Positions 17,181-26,101 of a DNA stretch of 64,000 nucleotides are shown here, in pieces. Origin of the DNA: Rhizobium sp. WYCCWR10014 (lineage in GTDB: Bacteria; Pseudomonadota; Alphaproteobacteria; Rhizobiales; Rhizobiaceae); NCBI RefSeq assembly GCF_001657485.1, contig NZ_LXFU01000042.1:1-64000 (forward strand). Direction: 5' to 3'. Below the pieces are notes generated by a model. That model was not told where the DNA came from. It saw nothing but the letters and a program-made list of their open reading frames with translations, and searched no databases. Both the position numbers and the translations under genes were made by a program. Numbering within the stretch: position 1 is the first letter of the stretch; every line of letters starts with the position of its first letter.

Positions 17181-18423
17181 GGGCGCGCATCCGGTCGATG
17201 TACCAGCTGGCGAACTTGTCGAGGTTCGTCTCGGAAAAGCGGGAGTAGGGCCCCGGCTGATATGCCGGGTCAAGAGCGCCTGCATGCGAGCGCGCGACCA
17301 GATCGGCGTCCTGGTCCGTCGTCGCGACCCAGACATCCGTCAGCTTGTCGAGATCGTAATCCACGCCTTCGACGGCGTCCTTGTGGACCAGCCACTTGGT
17401 TCTCACCAGCGTCTTGCCCGCCGAGAGCGGAATGACGGTTGCCACCACCGCATGGTCGCCCATGAAGTGGTTCCAGCTGTTGTGGCCCCAAAGATGCGTG
17501 TCGCCGAGATCCTTGCGGGTCATCTGCCCGAGAAGCTTGGAGGATGCGGCGGTGGCGTCGTGGGTCTGGGATTCACCGGCGCCTGCGATGATCAGTCGCT
17601 GGGTGCGGAAATTGGTGGCGCAGTCGGCGAGTTGTTCGACGGCAGCCGAGGGAAAGCCGTCAGCCTCCCACGCCTTGGTCCGTTCTTCATACAGCCTGAA
17701 ATGCTCCTCGGCCTGTTCGCGATCCTCCGGGCTCAGCGTTTCGGGGTCGAAGCCGAAGTCGAGATCGACGAAGGAGACGCAAAGCTCCGGATGGTTCGCG
17801 GAGCAATGGTAGCATTCGCGATTGTTTTCCATCGTGAGCTTCCAGTTGCCATCCTCGATGACGTCAGTTTGGAAGGCGATCTTTGCGTTCCGGATGTCGT
17901 AGGGGGCGAGGCGCTCGACCATGGCCTGTTCGAGGATGGCGATGTCCTCGGGTGGATTGTCGGAGAGACAGACATAAATCAGTCCGCCGATCGACTTGAA
18001 CGTGACGGGCTTGAGGCTGCGACATTCCTTGTCGAAGTCTTTCCCCATGTGAGGCGCGTAGCTGAGCTCACCCGTCAGTTCGTATGTCCAGGTGTGATAG
18101 GGACAGACGAGTTTTGAGACGATCGTCTTGCCCGGATCGAGAAGGCGGGAGCCTCGATGGCGGCAGACATTGTGCAGGACGCGAATTTCGCCGTCGTCGT
18201 CACGCAGAAGGATGAGGCTTGTCTTGCCGATATCGACGACCGTCGCGTCACCTGCTTCGGGAACATCGCAATCGAGACCGACACAGATCCAGTGATTGTG
18301 GAAGAAGACGTCGATGTCCGCTTCGAACACGTCTTCCCTGACGTAAAGACCGGCCGGCAGGGAGTGACCGTTGGCACGAGCGTCGAGAAGGGCAGAAATG
18401 GAAGATGGGAGCTTGTTTAGCAT
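17170..18423 (-). CDS. Rieske non-heme iron oxygenase alpha subunit, GbcA/stachydrine-demethylase type
   Basis: The protein has 417 residues. The Rieske 2Fe-2S centre is formed by Cys87-x-His89 (VCRHRGSRL) and Cys107-x2-His110 (VCPYHTWTY). The mononuclear iron segment is ENNRECYHCSANHPEL, characteristic of GbcA (glycine betaine monooxygenase) and relatives acting on proline betaine or carnitine. Such enzymes hydroxylate an N-methyl group, which leaves as formaldehyde; the formaldehyde operon at 1373-3967 fits this. It is first in the minus-strand operon oxygenase-reductase-DddP and is divergent from a LysR gene. The precise substrate is not readable from the sequence; hydroxyproline betaine, stachydrine and glycine betaine are candidates. 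Confidence 0.92.
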   Translation of the reverse strand: MLNKLPSSISALLDARANGHSLPAGLYVREDVFEADIDVFFHNHWICVGLDCDVPEAGDATVVDIGKTSLILLRDDDGEIRVLHNVCRHRGSRLLDPGKTIVSKLVCPYHTWTYELTGELSYAPHMGKDFDKECRSLKPVTFKSIGGLIYVCLSDNPPEDIAILEQAMVERLAPYDIRNAKIAFQTDVIEDGNWKLTMENNRECYHCSANHPELCVSFVDLDFGFDPETLSPEDREQAEEHFRLYEERTKAWEADGFPSAAVEQLADCATNFRTQRLIIAGAGESQTHDATAASSKLLGQMTRKDLGDTHLWGHNSWNHFMGDHAVVATVIPLSAGKTLVRTKWLVHKDAVEGVDYDLDKLTDVWVATTDQDADLVARSHAGALDPAYQPGPYSRFSETNLDKFASWYIDRMRAHGY

Positions 18424-18431
18424 CAGAACCT

Positions 18432-18506
18432 CTTATGCGAGAGTTTCCCGAGATTGCCCTTGCAGCGCCGCTGTTTCAACGGCATAAAAAATTAGGTTCG
18501 CATAAG
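18432..18506. promoter_or_regulatory. Inverted nonamers in the divergent Rieske/LysR control region
   Basis: CTTATGCGA (18432-18440) and its exact reverse complement TCGCATAAG (18498-18506) face each other over 57 bp between the two divergent genes. The first lies just 9 bp upstream of the oxygenase ATG, the second about 30 bp upstream of the LysR start, in an AT-rich section. They may be recognition and activation sites of the LysR protein. Confidence 0.45.
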
Positions 18507-18535
18507 TTTTTGTCATGCGTTGAGGGGGGTCTGTG

Positions 18536-19423
18536 ATGCACTTTAGAAGACGGATCCCATCGCTGACGGCACTGGTGACCCTGGAGGCGGTGCTCAGAAA
18601 GAAGAGCTTCACCACGGCTGCGACCGAATTGGGTGTTACCCAGGCGGCGGTCAGCAGGCAGATTGCATTGCTGGAGGAGGAGTTCGGCCAGCCCTTATTC
18701 GTGCGCAAGCATCGGGCGATCGAGCCGACAGCGGCATGCATCAACCTCGGAGCCACGCTGGCCAAGAGCTTTGCCGATATTGCCGAGAGCGTGGAAGCGC
18801 TCCAGTCACGCAGCCAGGACGTGTTGACCATAGGAGCGACCGTTGCATTCTCTTCCTTCTGGCTGCTGCCGCGGCTGGCCGAATTCCGCCGGGCGAACCC
18901 CGGCATTCTGGTGCGGGTGATATCCCAGGACAGCCCGATCGCTCTCGACGACGGAGAAGTCGATGTGGCGATTCGATATGGTGTGCCACCCTTCAGCGAT
19001 AGCACCGTCATCGCCTCGCATGGCGACGTTATCTGCCCCGTCTGCTCTCCCGACTATCTCAGGCGTCGCGGAGATGGCCCGCTGGTCTCTGCCGACGAAT
19101 TCATCGAAACGGACGTTCTCGATCGCTCCTGGTATAGCTGGGCGCAGTGGTTTTCGCTCACCGGGGCCAACCTCGAGATAAAGCCGTCGCTTCGGTTCAA
19201 CCACTACACCGAAACCATCGCAGCCGCGCGCGCAGGGCAAGGAATTGCATTGGGATGGCGTATGCTGGTGGGCACCTTTCTGGAAGATGGAACCCTCGTG
19301 CAGGTCGACGGCGCCGAGCTTGCCGCGGAGGATCGTTACAACGTGATCGTGCCCGTCAAAGCCAAGCGAAGCAACGCACGCGACCTTGCCGCCGCCTGGC
19401 TGACGGCATCATTGCACGGTTGA
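18536..19423 (+). CDS. LysR-family regulator, GcvA-like
   Basis: About 295 residues. The HTH is FTTAATELGVTQAAVSRQIA, followed by a LysR substrate domain with FVRKHRAIEPT typical of the GcvA branch. ATG 18536 and GTG 18533 are both possible; TTGAGGGGGG lies just upstream. It is divergent from the Rieske operon, separated by 112 bp with paired nonamers, so it is the likely direct regulator of the demethylase. The effector is unknown. Confidence 0.92.
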   Translation: MHFRRRIPSLTALVTLEAVLRKKSFTTAATELGVTQAAVSRQIALLEEEFGQPLFVRKHRAIEPTAACINLGATLAKSFADIAESVEALQSRSQDVLTIGATVAFSSFWLLPRLAEFRRANPGILVRVISQDSPIALDDGEVDVAIRYGVPPFSDSTVIASHGDVICPVCSPDYLRRRGDGPLVSADEFIETDVLDRSWYSWAQWFSLTGANLEIKPSLRFNHYTETIAAARAGQGIALGWRMLVGTFLEDGTLVQVDGAELAAEDRYNVIVPVKAKRSNARDLAAAWLTASLHG

Positions 19424-19434
19424 TCGAAGCGTAG

Positions 19435-21087
19435 TCACAAACCAAGCCCCACGGTTGCCGTTCGGTGAACGCCTTTAGGGACGAAGGCGAAGTGATCTGC
19501 CAGTCCCAGAAAATTGGCCGCCAGGTGAATGACGGAAAGCCACATTTCCGTCCCCTGCAAGCTCGGTTCGCCACCGTCGGCAAACGGGAATCCTTCGCCA
19601 TCCCGCCATCTATCCAGCGCCCTCGATATGACCTTGCGCGCGATCGCTTCGCCGTCGGTCCGCCTGTAGTCGGTCTGACGGGCAATCAGCAGCAGAGGAT
19701 GAATCGTATCGAGCAGGTTGCACGCATTGTATTTTGCGGCAATGAAGCCCTTGTGGTTGCGATAGTTGAGGTGAACCGTTTCGAGTGAGGTGTGCGGGTG
19801 GGGAAGGGCCACGCCGAACTGCGCGTAGGTGCCGCGCGTCAGGCGATAAAAGCCGTTCACCGGTTGAAGCCATCCTTCCGCCGCGGTCGGTTCCCCCCAT
19901 AGCCCCGAGACGTTGTTGGCATTCCGGCTCAGCCACTCGAAAAGCGCCTGCCGTGAATGCCTGATGCCGAAATGCCTGGCATTGAAGTACATGGCGGTTC
20001 CGATCGCATCGACCACACTGCCGGCATGCCATGCCCGGGTCGACCAGGGCAGGGCGCTCAACCATTCGTCAAGCTCCCCGGCGCCGAGCTCGACCGCATG
20101 GATCGGTTGGCGTGGACCGGAACCAAGTAGTTCAAGCGCATAGCCAACCGCAAGAACGTTATAGAGCGCCTTTGGATCATCCCTCGGCGCCTTGCCATGC
20201 ATTCGCGCATGCTCTTCCGGGAAAAGGCCGGTATCCCGGTCCTGAAGGCCTTGGAGACGCTCGACGGTCTCTGCCGCATCGAGGTCGGGCGGCAGGTGGC
20301 CGAAGCCGGCAGAGATCTCGATTGCATCGCAGAGATGCCGGATCGCCGGTCTGCTGATGCCGTCTGCTTCCAGCGATTCATAGACCCCTTGCGCTTTCCA
20401 GCGTGCAAGGATGTCCGGCCACTGGTCTTGCGCTTTCTGGCCGAGCCTCGCCAATTGATCTTCGATGTCGCCAGTGCCGGTTTTCCTCGGCGCCGAGCCT
20501 CGGCTCCGCAGCACTCGGGCGGGCACGCCGCCAGCAATCGACATGGCGGGAATGTCTCCCGTAACCACCGCTCCGGCGGCGATCACCGCACCATTTCCAA
20601 TCGTGGCGCCATCGAGGATCACGCAATTGGCGCCGATCCAGACGTCGTCACCGATCACGATGCCGATGCTGATGACACCCTGGCGGTGTATAGGAATGGT
20701 CGGATCGTCGAAGCCATGATTGAAGCCGACGATCGAGGCATGCGAAGCAATCCGCACGCCATTGCCGCACGTCACCGTGCCGGAAACACAGGCATAGGGA
20801 TTGATGGTGCAATCGTCGCCAAGGATCACATGGCCGCGGACGAGCGCATGCCCGGCGATCCACGATCGCTCTCCCATCGTCAGGCTTTCGGTGAAGATCG
20901 CGGCATTCTCGGCGATGTAGGACGTCTCGGCCAGCTCCGCACCGCATGACCGCCTGAGTTCCGCCTTGCGGGCGAAGTGACCCGGATGATGGAGGTCAGA
21001 CGCAATGCGTTCCCAGGTCAGGTATTGAAGCCTGCGCGCTTCCCTTTCTTCGCTCGCCGAAGTTTGCTGGCTACTGACGTGATCCAT
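19435..21087 (-). CDS. Hexapeptide-repeat acyltransferase fused to an alpha-helical (toroid-like) domain
   Basis: The protein has 550 residues. Residues about 45-200 are a left-handed beta-helix with imperfect hexads and the maltose/galactoside O-acetyltransferase landmarks IASHASIVGFNHGFDDP (catalytic-type His) and VIGDDVWIGANCVIL, ending in AGGVPARVLRSR. Residues about 240-550 are alpha-helical with repeated W/H-containing segments such as WSTRAWHAGSVVDAIG, HTSLETVHLNYRNHKG and LQGTEMWLSVIHLAANFLG; they resemble an alpha/alpha-toroid but I cannot name the family. The fusion hints at acetylation coupled with a second step on a glycan or lipid. ATG 21087 with AGGAG just before it is preferred over upstream TTG/ATG codons. 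It converges with the LysR gene and stands alone. Confidence 0.75.
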   Translation of the reverse strand: MDHVSSQQTSASEEREARRLQYLTWERIASDLHHPGHFARKAELRRSCGAELAETSYIAENAAIFTESLTMGERSWIAGHALVRGHVILGDDCTINPYACVSGTVTCGNGVRIASHASIVGFNHGFDDPTIPIHRQGVISIGIVIGDDVWIGANCVILDGATIGNGAVIAAGAVVTGDIPAMSIAGGVPARVLRSRGSAPRKTGTGDIEDQLARLGQKAQDQWPDILARWKAQGVYESLEADGISRPAIRHLCDAIEISAGFGHLPPDLDAAETVERLQGLQDRDTGLFPEEHARMHGKAPRDDPKALYNVLAVGYALELLGSGPRQPIHAVELGAGELDEWLSALPWSTRAWHAGSVVDAIGTAMYFNARHFGIRHSRQALFEWLSRNANNVSGLWGEPTAAEGWLQPVNGFYRLTRGTYAQFGVALPHPHTSLETVHLNYRNHKGFIAAKYNACNLLDTIHPLLLIARQTDYRRTDGEAIARKVISRALDRWRDGEGFPFADGGEPSLQGTEMWLSVIHLAANFLGLADHFAFVPKGVHRTATVGLGL

Positions 21088-21484
21088 CCTGCTCCTCATT
21101 CTCAGGTTCAACCGCCGAATATTCGTCTTCCTTCAGCGATCCGGTGCCTCGCTGCATCAGACGGCCTGATTCGTCCAAAAGCAAGACTTCCGGCAATAGC
21201 GGCGCAGCCCTCGTTGAAATGGCTCAATTGCTTTGATCGGTTCCGGCCTCCCGGCGACTGGTGCGATCACAACCGCTCATGGCGCTTTGCCGGCTGGGCG
21301 GTCGGTTCGGCCGAGGGGCCCGGGTTCATCGCCTGTACGGAAATCTTACCGCCCGGCGAGAAGATAAGCTGGCCTGAATAGGCTTGCCACGCTCACGCCC
21401 GAATTCGTGATTTGCAGAGACGTCACACGCTAAGCGCCGATCAGCTGCAAACGTGCTGAGTCATCAGGAAATCTTGAGGTCGAA
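21088..21484. other. Intergenic stretch without a recognised gene
   Basis: About 400 bp between the start of the acyltransferase fusion and the 3' end of the GGDEF-EAL gene. Both genes run on the minus strand, so it should hold the promoter of the acyltransferase gene. I see no supported reading frame, hairpin with a T run, or strong dyad. Confidence 0.4.
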
Positions 21485-23482
21485 TTATGCCGCGCTCAGA
21501 AGTTCAGCGCTAACCGGCATTCCCATATGAAAGCCCTGGACGCGGTCGATGCGAAGATCCTTGAGAAGGGAAAATTGTGCTGCAGTTTCGACGCCTTCCA
21601 CCAGGATCGTATTTCCACGATTGCGGATGAGAGCAATCATGTCCTGAAGCATCATCAAACCGCGTGGGTTCGAGCAGTCGTGCAGGAAGGTTCTATCGAC
21701 CTTGACCGTCTGAAATTCGATTGCCCTCAGCCAAGAGAGGCCCGCGAAGCCGCAGCCGAAGTCGTCAAGCCAGATCTCGACGCCGAGTGCCCTGAGATCG
21801 GCAATGCATTTAAGCACCTCCGACTGCATATCCATGTCCAGGCCCTCGGTGACTTCCAAGGCTAGTCGCGACCCGCAGACCCCGCACCGAGCAAGGATAT
21901 CAGCGACACTGCCAGCAAAGCCGGGGGAACGCAGCTGTATCGGCGACACGTTGACGCTAACGGTAGCCATGCGGTCGGTCATCAGTATATCCCGGCATGC
22001 CGTCTCGATCGCCCACCTGCCCAGTTCGAGGATAGCGCCACTTCGTTCTGCAACAGGAATGAACGTCTTCGGGGAAACCGCGGTCCCATCCGGCATCCTG
22101 AGGCGCATCAAAGCCTCGACAGCTCTTGCTTTCCCGTTCGTCACGTCGAAGATCGGTTGGTACACGAGCGAGACCAGTTTGCGATCGATGGCGGCGGCCA
22201 GCAGCGGGACGAGTTTACCAGCATAGTCGTCGGGGCGAGGCAACAGCGGATCAAAACTACGAAGGCAGTTTCGGCCACTTGCTTTGGCATTGTAGAGAGC
22301 GAGATCGGCTTCACGTACTATTCGTTCAACTTTCTCTCCAACTTTTTCGCGGGTGAAGGCGACGCCGATGCTGACGGTTACGATCGACATATCATCTGGT
22401 CGCTCTTCATGAACAATCGCAAGCGACTCGACTTCCATTCTGATCTTCTCGGCGAGAGTCATCGCAACCTTGGGAACGGCAGCCGGCATGACCACGATAA
22501 ACTCCTCGCCACCATACCTGCCGATCATGCCATCGGACGACTCTACAACCGCCTTCAGCGCATTGGCGATGACAGTCAGGCATCGGTCTCCTTCCTGATG
22601 TCCGTAGCGATCATTGAAGCGTTTGAAAAAGTCGACGTCGATGAGGAACACGGAGAAGTCGCGGCGTTCGTCTTTCCAGGCGGCCCAGCATTCGTCGAGC
22701 CGCCGATCCAGCGCGCGTCTGTTGCTTATGCCTGTCAGGTAGTCGGTATTTGAAAGCTCGAGCAGTGACCTTCCGCGTTCGGACGCTTCCCAGTGCTGGT
22801 GGCGAGCCTCCGCCGCGTTCAGCAACACGTTTCGACGCTCCACGTTCAATCGCCAATTGACGAAAGACGTGAAGAGAAAGCACGAAATGTAGAACAGCCC
22901 GAAGGCAAGCTTGTAGGTTTGGCTTGAAGGAAAAAATTCCTCGATCGTAACGAAAAATGCGCAGAGAACGAGGCTCGAGGTGATCACCGAGAGCCGAAAA
23001 GGGAAACTGAAAAAGAGGTTGGCGCCCATCATGAAGATGGCGCCGAATATCATGTAGTAGGACATGGCGGTGACGTCCCGGGTGGCAATCGCCGGGTAAA
23101 GCCAGCCCACATAGCCTACAAGCAGTGCAGCGGCACAGGTGATGTCAAGCCAGACGGTTCTCGCATTTGCCAGTCGCAAGATTTCGAACGCCAGCAGCGC
23201 GATCGTTGCAACGGCGAATCGCGCGGCGATCGTCACAGGGGCAACATCGGGGATCAGCCATCGGTCGGGAAGTGCGAAGGCCACATAAACGGCAACAGCG
23301 ATCCAAAGACCATGCCGCGAGCTCCGTCTTCGGACAGCATCATTTTCAGTTTTCAGAGAATTGAGGGCCTCGGCGAATGAAAAGCTGCCGGTTGAGTCGC
23401 CGCGCTGGACATTAGCGCAAGCCGCGATCATGCAATAACACCGGCCTGACAACCATTTAAAGTATGTTGAAAAGTAAGCCAT
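21485..23482 (-). CDS. Membrane-bound diguanylate cyclase/phosphodiesterase (GGDEF-EAL)
   Basis: The chosen start (ATG 23482, with GGAGGG upstream) gives 665 residues; the frame is open 13 codons further. Five or six hydrophobic helices lie in about residues 55-210 (ARFAVATIALLAFEIL, SVITSSLVLCAFFVTI), giving an N-terminal membrane sensor. The GGDEF domain has an intact RYGGEEF active loop. The EAL domain has EALMRLR, the LDDFGCGFAGLSWL metal/loop region and VEGVET, so both c-di-GMP synthesis and hydrolysis look possible. It is a single gene, divergent from a methyltransferase gene. It likely tunes motility/biofilm, with input through the membrane domain; the signal is unknown. Confidence 0.93.
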   Translation of the reverse strand: MAYFSTYFKWLSGRCYCMIAACANVQRGDSTGSFSFAEALNSLKTENDAVRRRSSRHGLWIAVAVYVAFALPDRWLIPDVAPVTIAARFAVATIALLAFEILRLANARTVWLDITCAAALLVGYVGWLYPAIATRDVTAMSYYMIFGAIFMMGANLFFSFPFRLSVITSSLVLCAFFVTIEEFFPSSQTYKLAFGLFYISCFLFTSFVNWRLNVERRNVLLNAAEARHQHWEASERGRSLLELSNTDYLTGISNRRALDRRLDECWAAWKDERRDFSVFLIDVDFFKRFNDRYGHQEGDRCLTVIANALKAVVESSDGMIGRYGGEEFIVVMPAAVPKVAMTLAEKIRMEVESLAIVHEERPDDMSIVTVSIGVAFTREKVGEKVERIVREADLALYNAKASGRNCLRSFDPLLPRPDDYAGKLVPLLAAAIDRKLVSLVYQPIFDVTNGKARAVEALMRLRMPDGTAVSPKTFIPVAERSGAILELGRWAIETACRDILMTDRMATVSVNVSPIQLRSPGFAGSVADILARCGVCGSRLALEVTEGLDMDMQSEVLKCIADLRALGVEIWLDDFGCGFAGLSWLRAIEFQTVKVDRTFLHDCSNPRGLMMLQDMIALIRNRGNTILVEGVETAAQFSLLKDLRIDRVQGFHMGMPVSAELLSAA

Positions 23483-23662
23483 ACTTCGGCGCCCTCCAAA
23501 ATCGCGTTCGGCGACCTGCAACCGGTTTGTCTTATTGCTTAGCTTTGTTAGAGGGGTAGCATCTGACCCGCAAGAGTAGAATTACCCTTATCCCGTGTGG
23601 ATTCTAGTCGCATCCTATTTCGAGGTTGATTATGCTTAAGGCTATGTCAAAGGGGTCTCGAA

Positions 23663-24700
23663 ATGGCACAAAGCCTGGTCTTGGACGGTGAAAGTCTTGT
23701 CACGCCCGGCGAAATTCGTCGGGTAGCAAGGAAGGTTGCTACCCCAGATCCGGGCCACCTGATCGTTGCCAGAGCCGAGCTTGCTCTCAGCCTTGACGTG
23801 TCGATCCGTCAGTTCAAATCCGGCGTCGAGCCTAATGCGATCATCGAGCGTCTTACCGACGCCTTGCATCAGATACGGCGGCGCTTCCATCCGGAGGTGT
23901 GGGACGTCATCGTTCCGATCGCGCAATCCCATCCGGTTGCTCACTATCTTCATCAAGATCCATTGACCCGCTGGTCGTTTGAAAAACCGCGCGGCTATTC
24001 TGGCGACGCGCGCCTTCTCGACTTCATCTATGGCAGACCTGAGATTGAGGACGCCGTCTTGTCAGCGAGCAACTTGGGACGCTCGATCTACGCCTACACT
24101 CGAAACGCTTCGTCATCCGTCGCGGTAAGGGAGCGTCGAGACATTTTGGCTCGCCGCGTTGACGAAATCGCTTCGGCCCAGTCTGGTGCTACCGAAGTCC
24201 TCGCCATCGCCGCCGGGCATCTTCGTGAGGGGCCTTTGTCGCGCGCGCTCGGCGCCGGCGCGATCAGACGCTGGGTGGCTTTGGACCAAGACCCGATGAG
24301 CGTTGGAACCGTCGCCCGCGATTTCGCCGGCACCTCCGTCGAAGCGGTGAACGGGTCGGTCAAATCCCTGATCGGTGGAAGACATGCGCTGGGAATGTTC
24401 GATTTCGTTTATGCCGCGGGTCTTTATGACTATTTGCCGGACGCGGTCGCCGTAAAACTCACCAAGAAGTGCGTCAGCATGCTTAAGCCTGGCGGCACAT
24501 TCCTATTCGCCAACTTCTCCCCGGAGACGGAGGTCGATGGCTATATGGAAACATTTATGAACTGGGCGCTGCTGTTGCGGTCAGAACGAGAGATGGGCTT
24601 GATCGCCAGTGAAAGCGTGACTGGGGCGGATGTGAAGGTGTCGGTTTGGTCCGGCTCAAACCGCAGCATTGTCTACTGTGAAATCCAAAGACCGCACTAG
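23663..24700 (+). CDS. SAM-dependent methyltransferase, PhcB-like
   Basis: The 345 residues have a helical N-terminal region (1-150) and a class I methyltransferase domain (about 175-340) with VLAIAAGHLREG as motif I, WVALDQDP as the acidic ribose-binding strand and FDFVYAAGLYDYL. The YLHQDPLTRWSFEKPRGYSG block resembles proteins named after 3-hydroxypalmitate methyl ester biosynthesis (PhcB of Ralstonia); many rhizobial homologues carry that name without proof. The closeness to a c-di-GMP enzyme, on the opposite strand, could link it to signalling, which is speculation. ATG 23663 has AAAGGGG upstream. Confidence 0.75.
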   Translation: MAQSLVLDGESLVTPGEIRRVARKVATPDPGHLIVARAELALSLDVSIRQFKSGVEPNAIIERLTDALHQIRRRFHPEVWDVIVPIAQSHPVAHYLHQDPLTRWSFEKPRGYSGDARLLDFIYGRPEIEDAVLSASNLGRSIYAYTRNASSSVAVRERRDILARRVDEIASAQSGATEVLAIAAGHLREGPLSRALGAGAIRRWVALDQDPMSVGTVARDFAGTSVEAVNGSVKSLIGGRHALGMFDFVYAAGLYDYLPDAVAVKLTKKCVSMLKPGGTFLFANFSPETEVDGYMETFMNWALLLRSEREMGLIASESVTGADVKVSVWSGSNRSIVYCEIQRPH

Positions 24701-24839
24701 GTCGCACGTTGGCCCGGGCCTGAGAGGAACTAGTCCGCCTGGAAAGGGGCAGTTGCTCCTAATTGCGGAAATTTATCGTCTTTGGGTTCTTCATGCTTGG
24801 GAGGAAAGCGATTTCAGATTTCCGCCCATGGAACTCTTG

Positions 24840-25310
24840 TCAGATGCGTTCTATGCGGACCGGATACTCGCCGCGCACCAGCAACGGAGCGAAGCCATTG
24901 TCGAAGCGGCCGAGCCGGATCAGCCCGTCCCAGCGGTAATCCGCGTAGAACAGGGCCAGGTTACCCCATGGTTTGAAGTAGCAAAGGTCGCCCGGCTGCT
25001 CGTTTCCGAAAGCACCGCTGCCTTCTTCGGTCAGCTTGCGCGGCAGATGGACGATCTTTTCGTTCCTGCCATAGTCCTCAATCTTAAGGTTCAGGGGCAG
25101 CATGGAAACGAGATCGCGCGCCGTCGGATTGTCGGCGAGTGTCGCGGTCAGGGTTAGATCGTTGAAGCCTATCCTGATCCTGACGCCTGTCGCCTCGGGA
25201 TCTGCCGGACCGCGCTCGTCCTGCCCTTGTGCCACGAGAGGGAGAGCGGCAGCCGCCAAGGTTCCGCCCAGCACCGCGCGACGGCTCATGAACTTGGATG
25301 TCATCGACAT
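24840..25310 (-). CDS. Tat-exported cyclophilin-like fold protein
   Basis: From ATG 25310 the protein has 156 residues with an N-terminal twin-arginine type signal (SRRAVLGGTLAAAALPLVA). The mature part (RIRIGFNDLTLTATLADNPTARDL, quoted here as the start of the domain at about 45; DYGRNEKIVHLP; FKPWGNLALFYADY) matches the small cyclophilin-like domain often found beside SDR and MFS genes. Function is unknown; the fold binds ligands but lacks a proven isomerase role. It is last in the minus-strand operon MFS-SDR-cyclophilin-like, 13 bp after the SDR. Confidence 0.8.
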   Translation of the reverse strand: MSMTSKFMSRRAVLGGTLAAAALPLVAQGQDERGPADPEATGVRIRIGFNDLTLTATLADNPTARDLVSMLPLNLKIEDYGRNEKIVHLPRKLTEEGSGAFGNEQPGDLCYFKPWGNLALFYADYRWDGLIRLGRFDNGFAPLLVRGEYPVRIERI

Positions 25311-25323
25311 AGCGCGCCTCGCG

Positions 25324-26070
25324 TCAGACAGGTTGAGCCGTCGGCCGGAACAGGATTTCGTTGATGTCGACATCATCTGGTTCGTTCACCGCGAAGGCGA
25401 CCGTTCGGGCGAACGTGTCCGCGCTGACGGCGATCTTGCTGACGAACGCCTTGGTGCCCGCCTGGATGTCCTTTTCGCTGATGTGTTCAAGCAGTTCGGT
25501 GCTCACCGCGCCGGGTGAAATGATCGTGGTGCGGATGTTGTATGGCTTCACTTCCTTCCGCAGCCCTTCCGAGAGGGCGCGCACGGCGAATTTCGTCGCG
25601 CAATAGACGGTGGCACCCGGATCGACAACATGACCGTAGACGGAGGACACGTTGATGATGTGCCCCGACTTCTGCGCCTTCATGTGCGGAAGCGCCGCTG
25701 CGATGCCGTAGAGCACTCCTTTGATGTTCACGTCGATCATGCGATCCCACTCGTCAACTTTGAGCCGTTCGAGCGGCGCAAGTGGCATCAGGCCGGCATT
25801 GTTCAGCATCACGTCGATGCGACCGAACGCGTTGACGGCGGTGTCGACGAGCTTCTTGACTTGATGTTGATCCGTGACGTCGGTTTGGACTGCCTTGGCT
25901 CTATAGCCCTTGGCGGACAGCTCCTCAGCCAGTTGAGCGATGCGGTCGCTACGCCGCGCGCCGAGGACGACGGAAGCGCCGCGCTCAGCAAGGTGACGGG
26001 CGGTGGCTTCGCCAAGCCCGCTGCTTGCTCCGGTGATGACGACGACTTTGTTTTCGATTCCTTGGGACAT
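25324..26070 (-). CDS. Short-chain dehydrogenase/reductase
   Basis: The protein has 248 residues from ATG 26070 (MSQGIENKVVVITGASS). The cofactor loop TGASSGLGEATARHL, the NNAG motif (MLNNAGLMPL), catalytic Ser in INVSSVYGHV and YxxxK in VYCATKFAVRAL define a classical SDR. The ARRSDR segment after beta-2 suggests NADP preference. Substrate unknown. Operon position between an MFS exporter and a Tat-exported cyclophilin-like protein, under a divergent LysR regulator, is a recurrent proteobacterial arrangement linked with stress or xenobiotic handling. Confidence 0.92.
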   Translation of the reverse strand: MSQGIENKVVVITGASSGLGEATARHLAERGASVVLGARRSDRIAQLAEELSAKGYRAKAVQTDVTDQHQVKKLVDTAVNAFGRIDVMLNNAGLMPLAPLERLKVDEWDRMIDVNIKGVLYGIAAALPHMKAQKSGHIINVSSVYGHVVDPGATVYCATKFAVRALSEGLRKEVKPYNIRTTIISPGAVSTELLEHISEKDIQAGTKAFVSKIAVSADTFARTVAFAVNEPDDVDINEILFRPTAQPV

Positions 26071-26101
26071 GATGATATCCTGTTGTGAGGTTTCTGAAGG
26101 T

